Below the pieces are notes generated by a model. That model ran no database searches and was not told where the DNA came from. It saw only the letters and a program-made list of their open reading frames with translations. A DNA stretch of 64,000 nucleotides. Source: Eutypella sp. D-1. Lineage: Eukaryota > Ascomycota > Sordariomycetes > Xylariales > Diatrypaceae. The stretch is taken from positions 496,001-560,000 of the forward strand of contig JAJTTP010000006.1 of NCBI GenBank assembly GCA_023313575.1, written 5' to 3'. The translations under genes and the position numbers were made by a program. Positions 1-11,024 of this stretch are shown one piece after another. Position 1 is the stretch's first letter. Each line of letters opens with the position of its first letter.

Positions 1-3000
1 GGTGGTTACTCCTAATGGATGTGACTGCGTCCTTTCAGTACTTAGGTAAGCCAAGGAAGTTGCGCTTTTGATGCACATCAGGTAGGTATTTATATATAGC
101 GCAGGCAATGCCTTCCAGTTTTCTTTCTTTTTTCAACGCAATTATATTTGCGCTATCTTCAAGGTAATTTATATGGAGCTTGAGTTCCTCTATTGCTGAG
201 TTCAGCTCTATACCAATGCACCTTTCACTGTACTTGAAGTCGGACAGTGCAGGCGCACAAACTACTTGAGCAACATAAGATAACATCAGATAAAAAGCCG
301 CCTACCAGCTATCCATGTAAATATTGATGATAACATCATTTACTATTGATACATGCCTAAGTACACACAACTGGAGGACTAAGTAACCTGCTATATATGT
401 ATTATATGTAAGTGGGTAGCTTGGTTTCATCAACATCTACTACTACATACAGCCTCGGTAAGTGTTTGCCTTCTTCTACTACTACTGCATACTAACATGG
501 CAGGCAAGTAGATCATCTAGAAACGGGCATGTGTAAGGACTACCTAGGTAATGCCGACACCGACCATATCTCATACCCGTGGACCATACTTATTACTCTT
601 CGGTTCATTATATAAGCGTTTCCGTTGTCGCTCAGCTTAGAGAATACCGCCGCAGGGCCTGATTGCTGTTGGTCTACTATCTACCAGGTTTTTCATCCGG
701 CTAGTTCCGTGTCTTTCTTATATCAACCACTATTTCGTCTTCCTAGCCTCAAGGTAGCTAAAAGCCATTTACCCCAAAAAGACAGCCTTGGAACTACTGT
801 ACAATAGTAGTTAGTAGTCAGCTTGGATATGTCAGTGGTCCCCACTACCCAGCCCGGGAGGTGCTAGGCGACCATGATGCAACACCTGCAAGACCCTGCA
901 GCCTTCCCTCGGTACAGAGTAAGCCTATCAGGCCTATTATGTAACAGACAGCCACCTGAACTTGAACTCTATGGACTATGCTGCTCATAAAAAGAATGAC
1001 TATGATCATGCCAGATCCCTGATATAGACAATTGCCTATATACGTACCTACGTGGTTTCGGCTTCTTGTTGATATATAAATCCAATCAATAGTTCAAAAT
1101 AGGAGTTTATACACTGTGTGTCTATTGTGCTACCTGCATATGTAGGTAGTGGGGCAACTAAGGCGGTATGTAACTTACAGAAGGACATAAGTTTAAGGAT
1201 GGTGTTATTAAAACAACTGCATCTATTCTATCTACAATGGCTTGATGAACTCAGCCATACCTCCCTGGGTAATTGGTTTGCCAGTGTTTACAGCCAGAAC
1301 ATCAATCATTGTTTACTTTGCTTCCTGAAACCAGGGACCAGGATCCATTTCCTCACATGCAACTAGCAGCACGATGTCATAACTAGGAAGATATCGTAAC
1401 ACTAACTAATGTGCAGGTGTTTGATAGTCCAGCAAATAGCCCACGATATGGAGACCACAGTACTCAGTACCCGCGCCCACTACTACACGCGAGGCTAAGA
1501 ACGCCGACGTTGTCACCTCCTCTTATCCCCATAACTTTCACTCCCTCTTCCAATGCCCATATTACGTAAATTCCGATGGCCAGTCGTGGCGATGAGACCC
1601 AAGCTAACCGTTGATGTCTGATATGTACGAAAATGTAGGAGGCCAGGAACCTACATATGCGGAACCATACCATACTTACATCACGACGATAGTTGTCGGT
1701 GGGAGGGGGGTTACATGCGGGCGGTTAATAACGTCGGCCCAAATATCGAGCAAGCTTTCCCACTTCAGCCTTAATCGGTCCGCTATATGCCAAGGCCTTT
1801 TTTCGTCCGATGTTTTTCTGGGGCGCCGTTTAAAAATTGTTGGCTGGGGTGTTTAAAAAAGCAAGGTACTCTACGCACCCTACCTACGCGATATTTCCCA
1901 TCCCCAATAGCCGAGTCGCTGAAATGCGAGGCTGATGGTGATTGGTGTATTTTTGCTCCGTCTTCTATGCATGCAAGATGGAAACGAGTCCATCGCGCCG
2001 GAAGGGAAGGAAAGTTGATGTGACCGTGGGCCCATCCATCCTCCCGCGATGGCAAAAAAGCACACCTACATTGACTTACGCGTTCCTCGTGAACCTACTT
2101 CCGAGAGACACGAAGGAGTATACTGTATGATCATCCCTCTATAGTTGACTAATGACTATGAGGTCCGAAGAGACAGCCGCGCTTATCTCTACACCCCCCC
2201 TCTGCCCCCACCCGCCTACGCCATACGCAGCGCGAGTGCGGCTTAGACGCTGGGTAGCGTATGCACACCTGAGTGGACAAGGGTCCGAAGCCGTTACAGG
2301 CCTTACTCTGTAGAGCGAAAACGGGATGGTACGGGCCAGACCGCCTCGGTACAATCCTTGGCCTGCCAGCAACAAACTGCAAAGGGACATGACGCCGGCT
2401 AACTAATAGTGGACGTACGCCAGGTCGTCTGGGTGAATGAATGGGGAGGATTTGCCCAGTGTGGCCGGGGCGGTGCTGTCGCAAGAGAATGAGCCGAAGC
2501 TTGCAAAAGGCCACGAGCCAATGGTCTCAGAAGAGATGGGGCACATATCAACCTGAACGGCCCGGGATACCATAAGTATGGTTTGGCACGAACTCGCATG
2601 CCCTCCCTCGCCCGTTCGTCGACAGGGGGCCCCAAAAGGGAACCTCTCGTCCCACCAACATCCAGGTGCAGCAAGGTCCAGGACGCTTTCGAAACCTGCC
2701 ACTCAAAAATGCGGGGGAGGAAACTAAACCATCCGGGGTTTGGTAACAGCAAGGAACCCAAATGCCCATTCACCGTTGCGTAGTCTCGTGCGCGAATCCA
2801 CTACTGCCATCAACTTTTCGGTCTTGAGAGAGGTCGTTTCTGGGAGGACGAGGAAAGGCGCGGAGGAATTCACCTGCGGTGCTAGCTAATTAAGCTATAA
2901 TATATGTAGCTTAATACATAGTTGTCGGCAAACTAAACAGAACTAAACCGCCTCCGTACCGTGCATATTCTGGCGGAGGACAGATACATATATGTCTGTT

Positions 3001-4601
3001 TGTCTGCGTCTGGATGGAGAGGAGAATTGCTGCCCGTTCTTTGTATTATTTGAATGGATGGATTCCCCTCCCCCCCCTGGTGGCCCGGCACATTACCCTT
3101 TCTTGACTACTCTTTGATGAATCCCCATATCGTGACCTGTCTACGTTTTGGGATCTGAGGTTTGATTACCGAGAACACGCCGATGATATAATCTGGGAAC
3201 CGAACCGTCGTCATATCGCGTCCGTGCCCGCTATGTACCGCTCGGGTCTCCAGATCTTCGTCTCGCTTGTCTGAAGAACAAAGGCCCCGCGTCTAGTCGG
3301 ATCGTGATAGCGGTCGCTTAACGTCAAGCCCGGTACTAGACAGCCAACATCTAACTACAATATACGGCCAGACAATCCTGCATAGGCGATAGACCACGTA
3401 CGGCGGCGAACTTTCCGCTACCAGATCCCAATTCCCCGAAAACGCCTACCACCATTACTCGACCACAGCCATAGCGGGCTTCAGACCTTACCGGAGGAGT
3501 TTGAGATAAAATAGCTTCGTTATTTCCGAAATCCCATTCCCATTCCCTTCATACCCAAGGGGAAGCTCCCGGTTGGCCACGGCCCGTGATCCGGCCACGC
3601 GGAAAAAAATAAAGCTTTGGTACTACGTACTACGTACTGTCATCACCACCGTCAACTACTACTAATATTAGACAACGCGCTTGCACTTTTACGTCGAAAC
3701 GAGCCGGGACTGGGATTGCTCCATCAGACAGGAAACCAAAGGGGTTTTTTATTTTAGCTTGTTCATCCCCTCGGGCGCGCACACACTTGCACCCTGGTTC
3801 GTGTCGTGGAAACCGAGAACACCTACGAGGTGGTGGTGGCTCTCGCTAATCGATGTTTGCGTGGTGGTAGCAACCCCAACCGCAGGTGACACTGCAGCGA
3901 AGGGGCCGATTCACACACACCTTTGCAGGATAACAATTGACTAAAGGCCTAAAAACAGACGGGAGAAGATAAAAAGAAAAAGAAAAAAACACAGAAAACA
4001 AGGGAAACCGAAAAAAAGAAAAGAAAAAGAATTACCACGCCTGCAACCCAAAAAAAAGAAAAAAAGATCTTGCATAACGCCGAGAACATCTAGACGGAGA
4101 GCCAAGGGGGGTTTACTGCGGTTTGCGGTTGGTTATACGACATCGACACCACATCACACGGGCGGCTTTGCCTCGCGATTCGAAATTCGGCAATTTGCCA
4201 ATTAATCTTCACTGCCAAATCTTCGGGTCGAGGTCGCCTCGAAAAAAAATCATTGTGGTTCTTTTTATTTTTGGTTTTTAAAAGGAGTCTCGGAAAGAGG
4301 GAGAGAAAAAAGAGAGAAGAAAACAAAGAGGCAGAAAAGTGAATCACGAACGAAACGGGTGCGATTTACACGTGCAACGAGATTTTATCTACATACAAGC
4401 CCTCTGACACCTGGTAAAACCTTGCAAAGCTTTTGGAAAGGGTCTGGCCTCGGTACGACCACTACCTGGGTAACTCAGGGCCACCTGCACCTGGGGGGAG
4501 CACCTTTACCTGGGTAAAATTTAAGGCGGACCTCCGGGGGGTCGGGGAAGACGGAGTGGGATGGTGACGGGCCCACTAAACCTGGGATAAGTCGGGCCAA
4601 T
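1..4601. other. Gene-poor left flank and methyltransferase upstream region
   Basis: No gene is recognised here. Open frames are short and overlap on both strands without family motifs. The stretch holds a TACCTAGGTA palindrome at 541-550, a 9-bp inverted repeat at 2889-2897/2907-2915, a GC-rich block at about 2150-2780 that is open in several minus-strand frames, and an A/G-rich tract at about 3957-4075. The last kilobase is presumably the promoter and leader of the methyltransferase gene. Confidence 0.6.
4463..4517 (+). promoter_or_regulatory. Paired TACCTGGGTAA motif upstream of the methyltransferase
   Basis: The 11-mer TACCTGGGTAA occurs at 4463-4473 and again at 4507-4517, with further CACCTG/ACCTGGG variants nearby (about 4410, 4485 and 4580). 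It lies within 140 bp of the ATG. It resembles the dispersed palindrome TACCTAGGTA with one centre base changed. A regulatory role is inference from position and repetition only. Confidence 0.3.
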
Positions 4602-7600
4602 ATGGAGTTTGGACCGAGTCTATCTGCATATGCAGCCCCTAGCATTTATCTCCGCGCCCGCAAGCCACCAAAAAAGAAGGAAAAGTCCCCGCAAGCCTCC
4701 ACTGTTTCCGATACGCCCCAGGGCGAGGGTAAGGGCGACGGTGGGAAAAAAGGGGTAGTAGCGGGTGATTCTTATAATGAGGTTCAGGGCGGCGGTGACG
4801 ACAATGACGATATCCGCGACATCAACAATATCAACCACAACAACAACAACAACACCACCACCGCCGGCGCCACCAATTACAACAACGAAGACAGGGATAA
4901 GGTGGCCGACACCCACATCGAACATCTTTCCAAAAACAGCAACAATAACAACAGCAGGAAAGGTACAGCCAGCAATGTAAAAGCAGCAGCAACAGCAGCG
5001 GCAGGACAGGAGCGGAAACGTGCAAGTTCTTTTCGAGCCGCAGCCTCCTCTTCTTTCGGTCTGCTGAAGAGGCAATCGCGTCACAACAAGACAAATTCGG
5101 GCAGTGCAAGCTCTGGTAGTATCCGCAGCCGACTGTCATTAGAGGAACATCCCCTTGCCTTTCACTTATCGTCGTCATCGTCGACGTCGTCGGCAGTAAC
5201 CGCACCAGCAGTCTCAGCGTCAGCAACAGCGACCCCACCACAACCGCCGACACTCCGACATCCCACTGGAACTGGAACTGACCAGGTTGAGGGCAATAAT
5301 AGTAGGATTAATACCCATGCAAAAGCAAGTGCAAAAGCAACACACTCAAAATCCAAATCAACAAGCAACGTAACAAATCCGCGACACGATTTGTCGTCAT
5401 CATCTACCTCATCATCATCATCATCACCTTCACCCTCACCCTGGTATTCCAGATTTACCCGCCTCAAACTTGACACTAGTAGTAGTGCTGGCAACACTGG
5501 ATCTCGTGCCCATGCCGATCGCCCGCGTTCTCCTTCCTTGCTAAATCCTGCTACCACATCCAACACGAGCACCAGTACCACCACCACAGCGAGTATACTA
5601 AGAAGCGGTTCCATTTCCGGATCCAATCCCGGTTCTACCCTTCCTGAGGAACATCGGTTACCAGACTTACCAGACCTGCCAGACTTGTTGCCAGAACTTC
5701 CAGACTTGTTACCAGGCTTATTACCGGATTTATCAAACTTACCAAACCTGATAATACAAGAAGTACAAGGTGCACAGGAAATACCAGAGGTACGAGACTC
5801 GAACTTACCAAACCGGATAGAAAACTCCACCTCCACCAATCATATCAGCCGGAATACTGCGGCGGACGCTAGTACTGGAAGTACTTCCAGTACTTCCAGT
5901 CAGGGCTGGAATCCACCAGCCAATCCACCAGCTAATTCACCACCTGTACCTTCCAGTTCAGGAGGTGGCCGTGTCGTCGCAAACTCAAACTCAAACGCAC
6001 CTACAAACCAGATTTGTAGTACTAGTAGCAGTACTAGGAGTAGTACTAGCGGTAGTACTAGTAAACCACCCCATTTTGCCCCTATATCTGAGCCTGTCTC
6101 CGTACCTGTCCCTGTCGCATATTGGCCAGATCTATCCGCCACCACCACCACAACCACCACAACCACCCCTACAGCTACTGCTACTGCTACTTCTATCACT
6201 ACCACCAACCACAAAACAACTACAACATCTACATCTACATCTACATCTACGCCTACACCTGCATCTACACCTGCATCTACATCTACAACTGCCACTTCGA
6301 CTACAACTATCGCATCAAGAAACAAGACGAGCTCCACTGAGCATCACAGAAATATCATCGTTCACGACAACAAATTTATCAATTTTGATATCGAACGACC
6401 TGGGTACAATCCCATAATAACTGGTATTCCATCATTATCATCATCGTCGTCGTCACCACCATCAATCGCTGCTACAACATCTACGACCGTAATCCCGACC
6501 GCATCCACATCCGCATTCGCATCCGCATCCGCATTCGCAGCCGCATCCGCACTCGATCCGCTCTCCGCACCCCCCGCGTCCGCTGTCGAACGTTCCACGA
6601 CCGCACCCGAGAGGCTACCCGCGTATGCGTCTTCGACCGTCCCTTCCAGACAGGATCAACCTGAGAATCCCGCAGAATCCGTAGACCTTGATTATTATCA
6701 CGATCCCGGTAACAGTAACCATCCAAAGAAGCTCCACAAACGCGACCCTCATCACCGGTCACACCAGAACAGTCCCCTAAGGAGCTCAATTGTCTCACCT
6801 GCGAGGTCTAGGACAAACCACCCGCAATCACCCAAGTCAGACAGGTCACCTAGGTCGCCCAGGTCACCAAAATCCCCTAAATCCCCCCAGAGACCTTTCA
6901 CGTCCTCCACGCACACTTTCTATCATGTCGACGCCCCCGCGGTGCCACCCGTACCACTAACGTCGGCCGGGAGCAAACAAGAAGAATATGAGGATACGGT
7001 CCTTGATACTCTTTCAACCGACCCTTCCATATATATGATGTCTCGCAACCCGAGCCTGTCGGCTCCTTCGGGGGGCACCTCCCTCTCCTCTACTCCTAAT
7101 CCTAACCACCGTGCAACGAGGATGGCCTCCCACGAGACTCTCCCACCGTCTTCCGGCGAAGGCAGTGTGGGCACTTCCGCTGCTTCGGTCACTGCGAAAC
7201 CTCATCTAGCCAACGCAAAACCCTTGATTGTCAGGAACAATCGGACATATATACACGATCCCACCTTACAATACCCCTTGCCCGTCGACCTTACCGAGCT
7301 CCACCGTCAATCGCTCCGCACACTCCTCCTGTTCCAACTGTTTGGTGGCCCTATCACCTCGCCTGCCTTTGCTAACAAGCCGCCTACGCGCGTCCTCGAG
7401 GTGGGGTGCGGCTCCGGATTCTGGAGCATGATGTGCCATCGGTACTTCGCGCAACACGGACATTGCAACATCTCTTTTACCGGCTTGGACGTCGTGCCGC
7501 TGGCTGGCACGGGGCCGGACCCCAATTCCAAGCCAGATAAGGATATGCGGTGGAGATTCGTACAACATGACATCCGGCGAACCCCCTGGCCGCTGGCGGA

Positions 7601-8510
7601 TGCTGAGTTCGACCTCATCATGGTCAAGGACATGGCCCTCGCGGGCGCCGTCGGCTACCAGGGGGGTAACATGGATGAGTTTCACCGGCTCCTAAAGCCC
7701 GGGGGCGTACTAGAGGTCTGGGAGACGGACCACACCATCCGGATGCTACGGCCGCATGCGCCCAAGACGAAGACGACGAGTAACTCGCACGCAACACCGC
7801 GTCTCGACGACAACACCGACTCTAGCAGCGATGAGGAGGAAGAGGAGGATGATGCCACGCGCCTAGGCGCCTACGTTATGACAGCCAACACGCCGCTCAG
7901 CGCTCCGCTCAACACGTTCCTCGTCGAGTACAATGGTTGGATCACTAAGGCGCTCGAAGCGCGCGGCCTGTCCGCCGTCCCCTGTACACTCATTGGCCCC
8001 TGGCTCCTACAAGAGGCCGAGGACCTGATGGATGTGCGCTCTAAGCGCCTTGCCGTCCCACTGAGTGAGATCCGCTGGGAGCGTGAGGGCGTTGGTGGTG
8101 TCGTCACCAAGGATGGGAAGAGCTATATCGACTCGATGAAGGGGAAGGCTAGATCTGTCGATGCAGGCGCCTCGGCGCCTTCGCCGTCGTCTACCACGGG
8201 GCCGTCGGTGGCGGCGGCCCTCCGAGACCTCAAGGATGGTGAGGCGGGTACCTCCGGGTCCGGGTCCGGGATGACGTTCGGCAAGACGCTGACGTCGGCG
8301 CAATCGGCGCTGCGGCGGACGGCGCTCGAGACGGTGGTCGGCCTGATTCATAGCTTCGAGCCCATCATCCGCGAGATCAGCGGCAAGAGCCAGGACGAGT
8401 GGGACGGCTGGGCCGGCAAGATGATGAACGACCTCCTCCGCGAAGGCGGCACCAGCTGGGGCGAATGCCTCGAGGTCGGGGCCTGGAGCGCCAGGAAACG
8501 TAAGAAGTGA
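4602..8510 (+). CDS. SAM-dependent methyltransferase with very long disordered N-terminus
   Basis: Single open frame of 1302 residues. The catalytic part is C-terminal. Motif I, VLEVGCGSGFW, is at about residues 931-941 and is a class I Rossmann SAM-binding loop. It is followed by an acidic loop (GLDVVP), a motif-IV-like EFDLIMVKDMALA, and LLKPGGVLEVWE, the usual post-IV strand of type 11 methyltransferases. Before it lie about 850 residues of low complexity: Asn, Ser, Thr and Ala runs, an LPDLP-rich repeat (about residues 350-385) and SPRSPKSP repeats (about 745-765). A second insert, rich in Asp and Glu, splits the C-terminal half near residue 1075. The substrate cannot be read from the sequence. 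Similar methyltransferase domains with this FGGPITSPAF-type lead-in occur in filamentous fungi (family knowledge). The start is the first ATG of the frame. An unseen 5' exon is possible, and part of the low-complexity region could be intronic. Confidence 0.85.
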   Translation: MEFGPSLSAYAAPSIYLRARKPPKKKEKSPQASTVSDTPQGEGKGDGGKKGVVAGDSYNEVQGGGDDNDDIRDINNINHNNNNNTTTAGATNYNNEDRDKVADTHIEHLSKNSNNNNSRKGTASNVKAAATAAAGQERKRASSFRAAASSSFGLLKRQSRHNKTNSGSASSGSIRSRLSLEEHPLAFHLSSSSSTSSAVTAPAVSASATATPPQPPTLRHPTGTGTDQVEGNNSRINTHAKASAKATHSKSKSTSNVTNPRHDLSSSSTSSSSSSPSPSPWYSRFTRLKLDTSSSAGNTGSRAHADRPRSPSLLNPATTSNTSTSTTTTASILRSGSISGSNPGSTLPEEHRLPDLPDLPDLLPELPDLLPGLLPDLSNLPNLIIQEVQGAQEIPEVRDSNLPNRIENSTSTNHISRNTAADASTGSTSSTSSQGWNPPANPPANSPPVPSSSGGGRVVANSNSNAPTNQICSTSSSTRSSTSGSTSKPPHFAPISEPVSVPVPVAYWPDLSATTTTTTTTTPTATATATSITTTNHKTTTTSTSTSTSTPTPASTPASTSTTATSTTTIASRNKTSSTEHHRNIIVHDNKFINFDIERPGYNPIITGIPSLSSSSSSPPSIAATTSTTVIPTASTSAFASASAFAAASALDPLSAPPASAVERSTTAPERLPAYASSTVPSRQDQPENPAESVDLDYYHDPGNSNHPKKLHKRDPHHRSHQNSPLRSSIVSPARSRTNHPQSPKSDRSPRSPRSPKSPKSPQRPFTSSTHTFYHVDAPAVPPVPLTSAGSKQEEYEDTVLDTLSTDPSIYMMSRNPSLSAPSGGTSLSSTPNPNHRATRMASHETLPPSSGEGSVGTSAASVTAKPHLANAKPLIVRNNRTYIHDPTLQYPLPVDLTELHRQSLRTLLLFQLFGGPITSPAFANKPPTRVLEVGCGSGFWSMMCHRYFAQHGHCNISFTGLDVVPLAGTGPDPNSKPDKDMRWRFVQHDIRRTPWPLADAEFDLIMVKDMALAGAVGYQGGNMDEFHRLLKPGGVLEVWETDHTIRMLRPHAPKTKTTSNSHATPRLDDNTDSSSDEEEEEDDATRLGAYVMTANTPLSAPLNTFLVEYNGWITKALEARGLSAVPCTLIGPWLLQEAEDLMDVRSKRLAVPLSEIRWEREGVGGVVTKDGKSYIDSMKGKARSVDAGASAPSPSSTTGPSVAAALRDLKDGEAGTSGSGSGMTFGKTLTSAQSALRRTALETVVGLIHSFEPIIREISGKSQDEWDGWAGKMMNDLLREGGTSWGECLEVGAWSARKRKK
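6221..6287 (+). repeat. Coding hexanucleotide repeat (ACATCT-like)
   Basis: Imperfect tandem copies of ACATCT/GCATCT/ACACCT inside the methyltransferase frame encode a Ser-Thr/Pro-Thr run. Similar hexamer runs based on CGCATC occur at about 6498-6550. The unit is a multiple of three, so length changes keep the frame. Confidence 0.85.
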
Positions 8511-9322
8511 GTGAGCGAGAATGCGAGAGAGTGTAGAGGGACTAGATAGACATATATACATGTGTGTGTCGAGAGGAGACCAACTTATGCGCAAGAGAGG
8601 AAACTAGGCATAGGGGAAACGGTCGCTTCCCCCGCCTTGGCGTCGGTCGGTCTCTGTGAAGTACGTACGTCGGAGAGAGAGAACGAAGAAGATTGATTGA
8701 GCGAGATGCCACCGGGCATAGACTGCCCGCCCCCCCTTTTGGACCGGACCCGTGACGAGACACATGGATGTTTTATTTTATTTTATATATATACCTGAAT
8801 TTGAACGTATATCGAAACGGGATTGTATACAGGATGTATATGGAAAGGGTGCGGACTCTTTTTGGGGCAACGGGGTAGGGAGGGAAACAGCGGGCATCTT
8901 CTTGTTTATATTCGAGTTTGGGGGGTTTTCTCTGGGGCGAATTTTTCGCTATTATTGGATGCGATGAAGAAGAAAGAGGGAAAAAGACTTATAACCTGAT
9001 AGATAGATGGATCGAAATCGCGCCCCCTACTGCTTTCTTCCTTTCCTTTTAGAGGAGGGGCTTTTTTTTTTGATGTGAACCGTTGTTATCTTGAGGGCAG
9101 GGGAAAAATAAGGCTTGCCTAGAAGGGATCTACGGGAGACGACTAGAGCTAGGTGCTTTTTTACTTACACGCGACAAAAGTGTCTACTTCCTAGGAGTAG
9201 ATTGTACGTACGTTATACACATGTACGTGCGTGCAGACAGACCAGACCCGTCCCAATTTTTCATCATCCCCCCAAAAATCCCCCCCAAAATCCTGATGTT
9301 CTCATAAACTCGACTTAATCAC
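8511..9322. other. Convergent 3' region
   Basis: 812 bp between the stop codons of the methyltransferase (+) and the LYR protein gene (-). AT-rich with short homopolymer runs. No gene, RNA or repeat of note was seen. It presumably holds both 3' untranslated regions. Confidence 0.6.
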
Positions 9323-10327
9323 TCAATCCCCGCCGCCGTCGTAGCGTTTCCGCAGCGTACGATAGCGTTTCAGATAGTATCTAGTTGCTTCCCCCTCGGC
9401 CGCCGCCGTGATGCGCGCGCCCCTCTGTGCGTTAGACTTTGTGCTTCTTGAATTTGCTGTCCTAGGGAGGATGCTCTGTTTGGGGTAAAAAGGGTGTGTG
9501 TACGTAGAAGGGGGGGGGGGTGCAATTGACAAAAAGCATGTTAAACCCAGTCCACGTAGACGTGATACCATGCAGGCAAATCCCGTTCTACCCCCTTTCT
9601 GAGCTCTAGCCCAGGCTGGTACCGTAGATCCAGACAACAAGAATAATATTGCCCAAGAGTAATAGCCTAGCAACACAATGGTGCGATAGGGGCAGCAAGC
9701 ACATCGACGGAGCTGGGAGCTAGTGAGAGAGATGGGAACTTGTCCTACTTACAGCGCCTCGATCTCTTTCTCTTCGGAACGCCACCCAACGTGATCATAA
9801 GCCATCGTCAGCGAAAACTCGTCCGATACCTACTTGACCTCCCTGTGCCTTGTTTGGGCAGACAAAGGGAGGAGAGGGGGGAGCCGAGCCGGCAGAGGGG
9901 GAAAGAAAGGAAAAGGGGTTTGGGGAGAACTGGGCCAGGCTGGTCTGAACACTGACTCACCCTTCTTCACGAACTCGGCCCGCGCGACGCCGCGCCGGAT
10001 GGCCTCCTCATCCCGTAGGTGCGCATTCGCCATGAACGCCCGGTGCAGCCGGGGCCGCACGTACGAGAGCCCGCCCTGCGGGTAGTCCTTGCCGAGGTGG
10101 AGGAGTTCTGGGTACCACCGGGGTTGTTGTGGTTGTTAGCCGGGACTAGTTTAGGGGACCGGACGGGTTCCGGTTCGGTCCCGGGCACTGACTAACTACT
10201 CCCGGCTTTTTAAGGGGAAGGGATGGTATGGAGACAGATATAAGTAAAATATATGTCAACACTTACCTTTGTAGATCGCGACTACCTGCCTCCTCAGCTC
10301 GGGGTTCGGAGGCGGCAGAGGTGGCAT
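9323..10327 (-). CDS. LYR-motif protein, ETFRF1/LYRM5-like, four exons including a 13-nt micro-exon
   Basis: Spliced from minus-strand exons 10267-10327, 9961-10107, 9753-9765 and 9323-9380, giving 92 residues. Donors are GTAAGT, GTGAGT and GTAAGT, and acceptors are CAG, AAG and TAG. The frame is kept across all joins. The product starts MPPLPPPNPELRRQVVAIYK and contains ELLHLGKDYPQGG, then RPRLHRAFMANAHLRDEE, then FVKKEIEALYYLKRYRTL. This layout matches ETFRF1 (LYRM5), a small mitochondrial LYR protein that in animals binds electron-transfer flavoprotein and removes its FAD. The third exon supplies only the codons around EIEAL, and skipping it would break the frame. An alternative acceptor 6 nt upstream would add two residues but fits the family less well. 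The gene is divergent from a thioesterase gene across 697 bp. Function in fungi is inferred. Confidence 0.88.
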
Positions 10328-11024
10328 TCTCGGGCCATTGAGTGAAATTCGTTGAGTTGGAGGGCTTGTTGGTTGGTTTATCTTTTGTTCCGATCTGTGA
10401 GCGTTAAATTTGTAAGTGTTGTGGTGTTCGTTGAAGTCCGTTGATGACAGTAAAGGTCACGAGGGAGGCATAGGAAGTTGATGTATACTTAGGTACCTCT
10501 CCCCATCTAGTGATGCCATACCTTCGTATAGGTACCTACAGTTGCAGCGTAAATATACGGAATGACAAGTAGGTACCGTGATAATATTTACACGGTACCT
10601 AGGTATCTTATCGACGGGTGGGGCTATCAAGTACCTAAAGCCCTATATAGGTACCGAGGTAGGTATTTAATAGTGGCCCACTGGCCGGTGCCGGGGTCCT
10701 GGGTTTACTTAGAGGCCCGCCCCCTCCTATGCTGCCATGTTATCCATCTTGATAATCCATATTGACGATCTACCATTACTTATACAAGTTCGCAAGTTGA
10801 AGCGAACGATGGGGCCGGTTCTTAGCGCTTACCTACCTTAAGTTGACCTACCTAACCTCTGAGTTGCTATTTGAACGTTGTAGCATAGGAGATATCATAT
10901 CTATCAGGGTCTAGAAGTGTGTATTCTTCTTGGTTGCTTTATACACATATATTCATGTAAAGTAGACTCGAGTTCGGCCTCCTGGCTCCCGTCGTGTCTC
11001 AGACATTCACTTGACCTCTCCGCA
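10328..11024. promoter_or_regulatory. Divergent promoter of the LYR protein and thioesterase genes
   Basis: 697 bp separate the two start codons. The stretch is rich in GGTACC/ACCTA motifs, carries one TACCTAGGTA at 10596-10605 and a perfect 11-bp inverted repeat at 10570-10601. No open frame of note. A shared control region is inferred from the head-to-head layout. Confidence 0.6.
10570..10601. repeat. Perfect 11-bp inverted repeat with 10-bp AT spacer
   Basis: Arms TAGGTACCGTG (10570-10580) and CACGGTACCTA (10591-10601) are exact reverse complements around the spacer ataatattta. It could be a dimeric binding site or a small hairpin. It sits centrally in a divergent promoter. Confidence 0.85.

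Noticed and set aside
5162..6337. Minus-strand open frames of 145 and 225 codons within the methyltransferase
   Set aside because: They are complements of trinucleotide and hexanucleotide repeats and give Val/Asp runs without domains.
9753..9771. Alternative 19-nt version of the micro-exon in the ETFRF1-like gene
   Set aside because: It keeps frame but adds two residues (EK) at a position where family members have none. The 13-nt form fits better.
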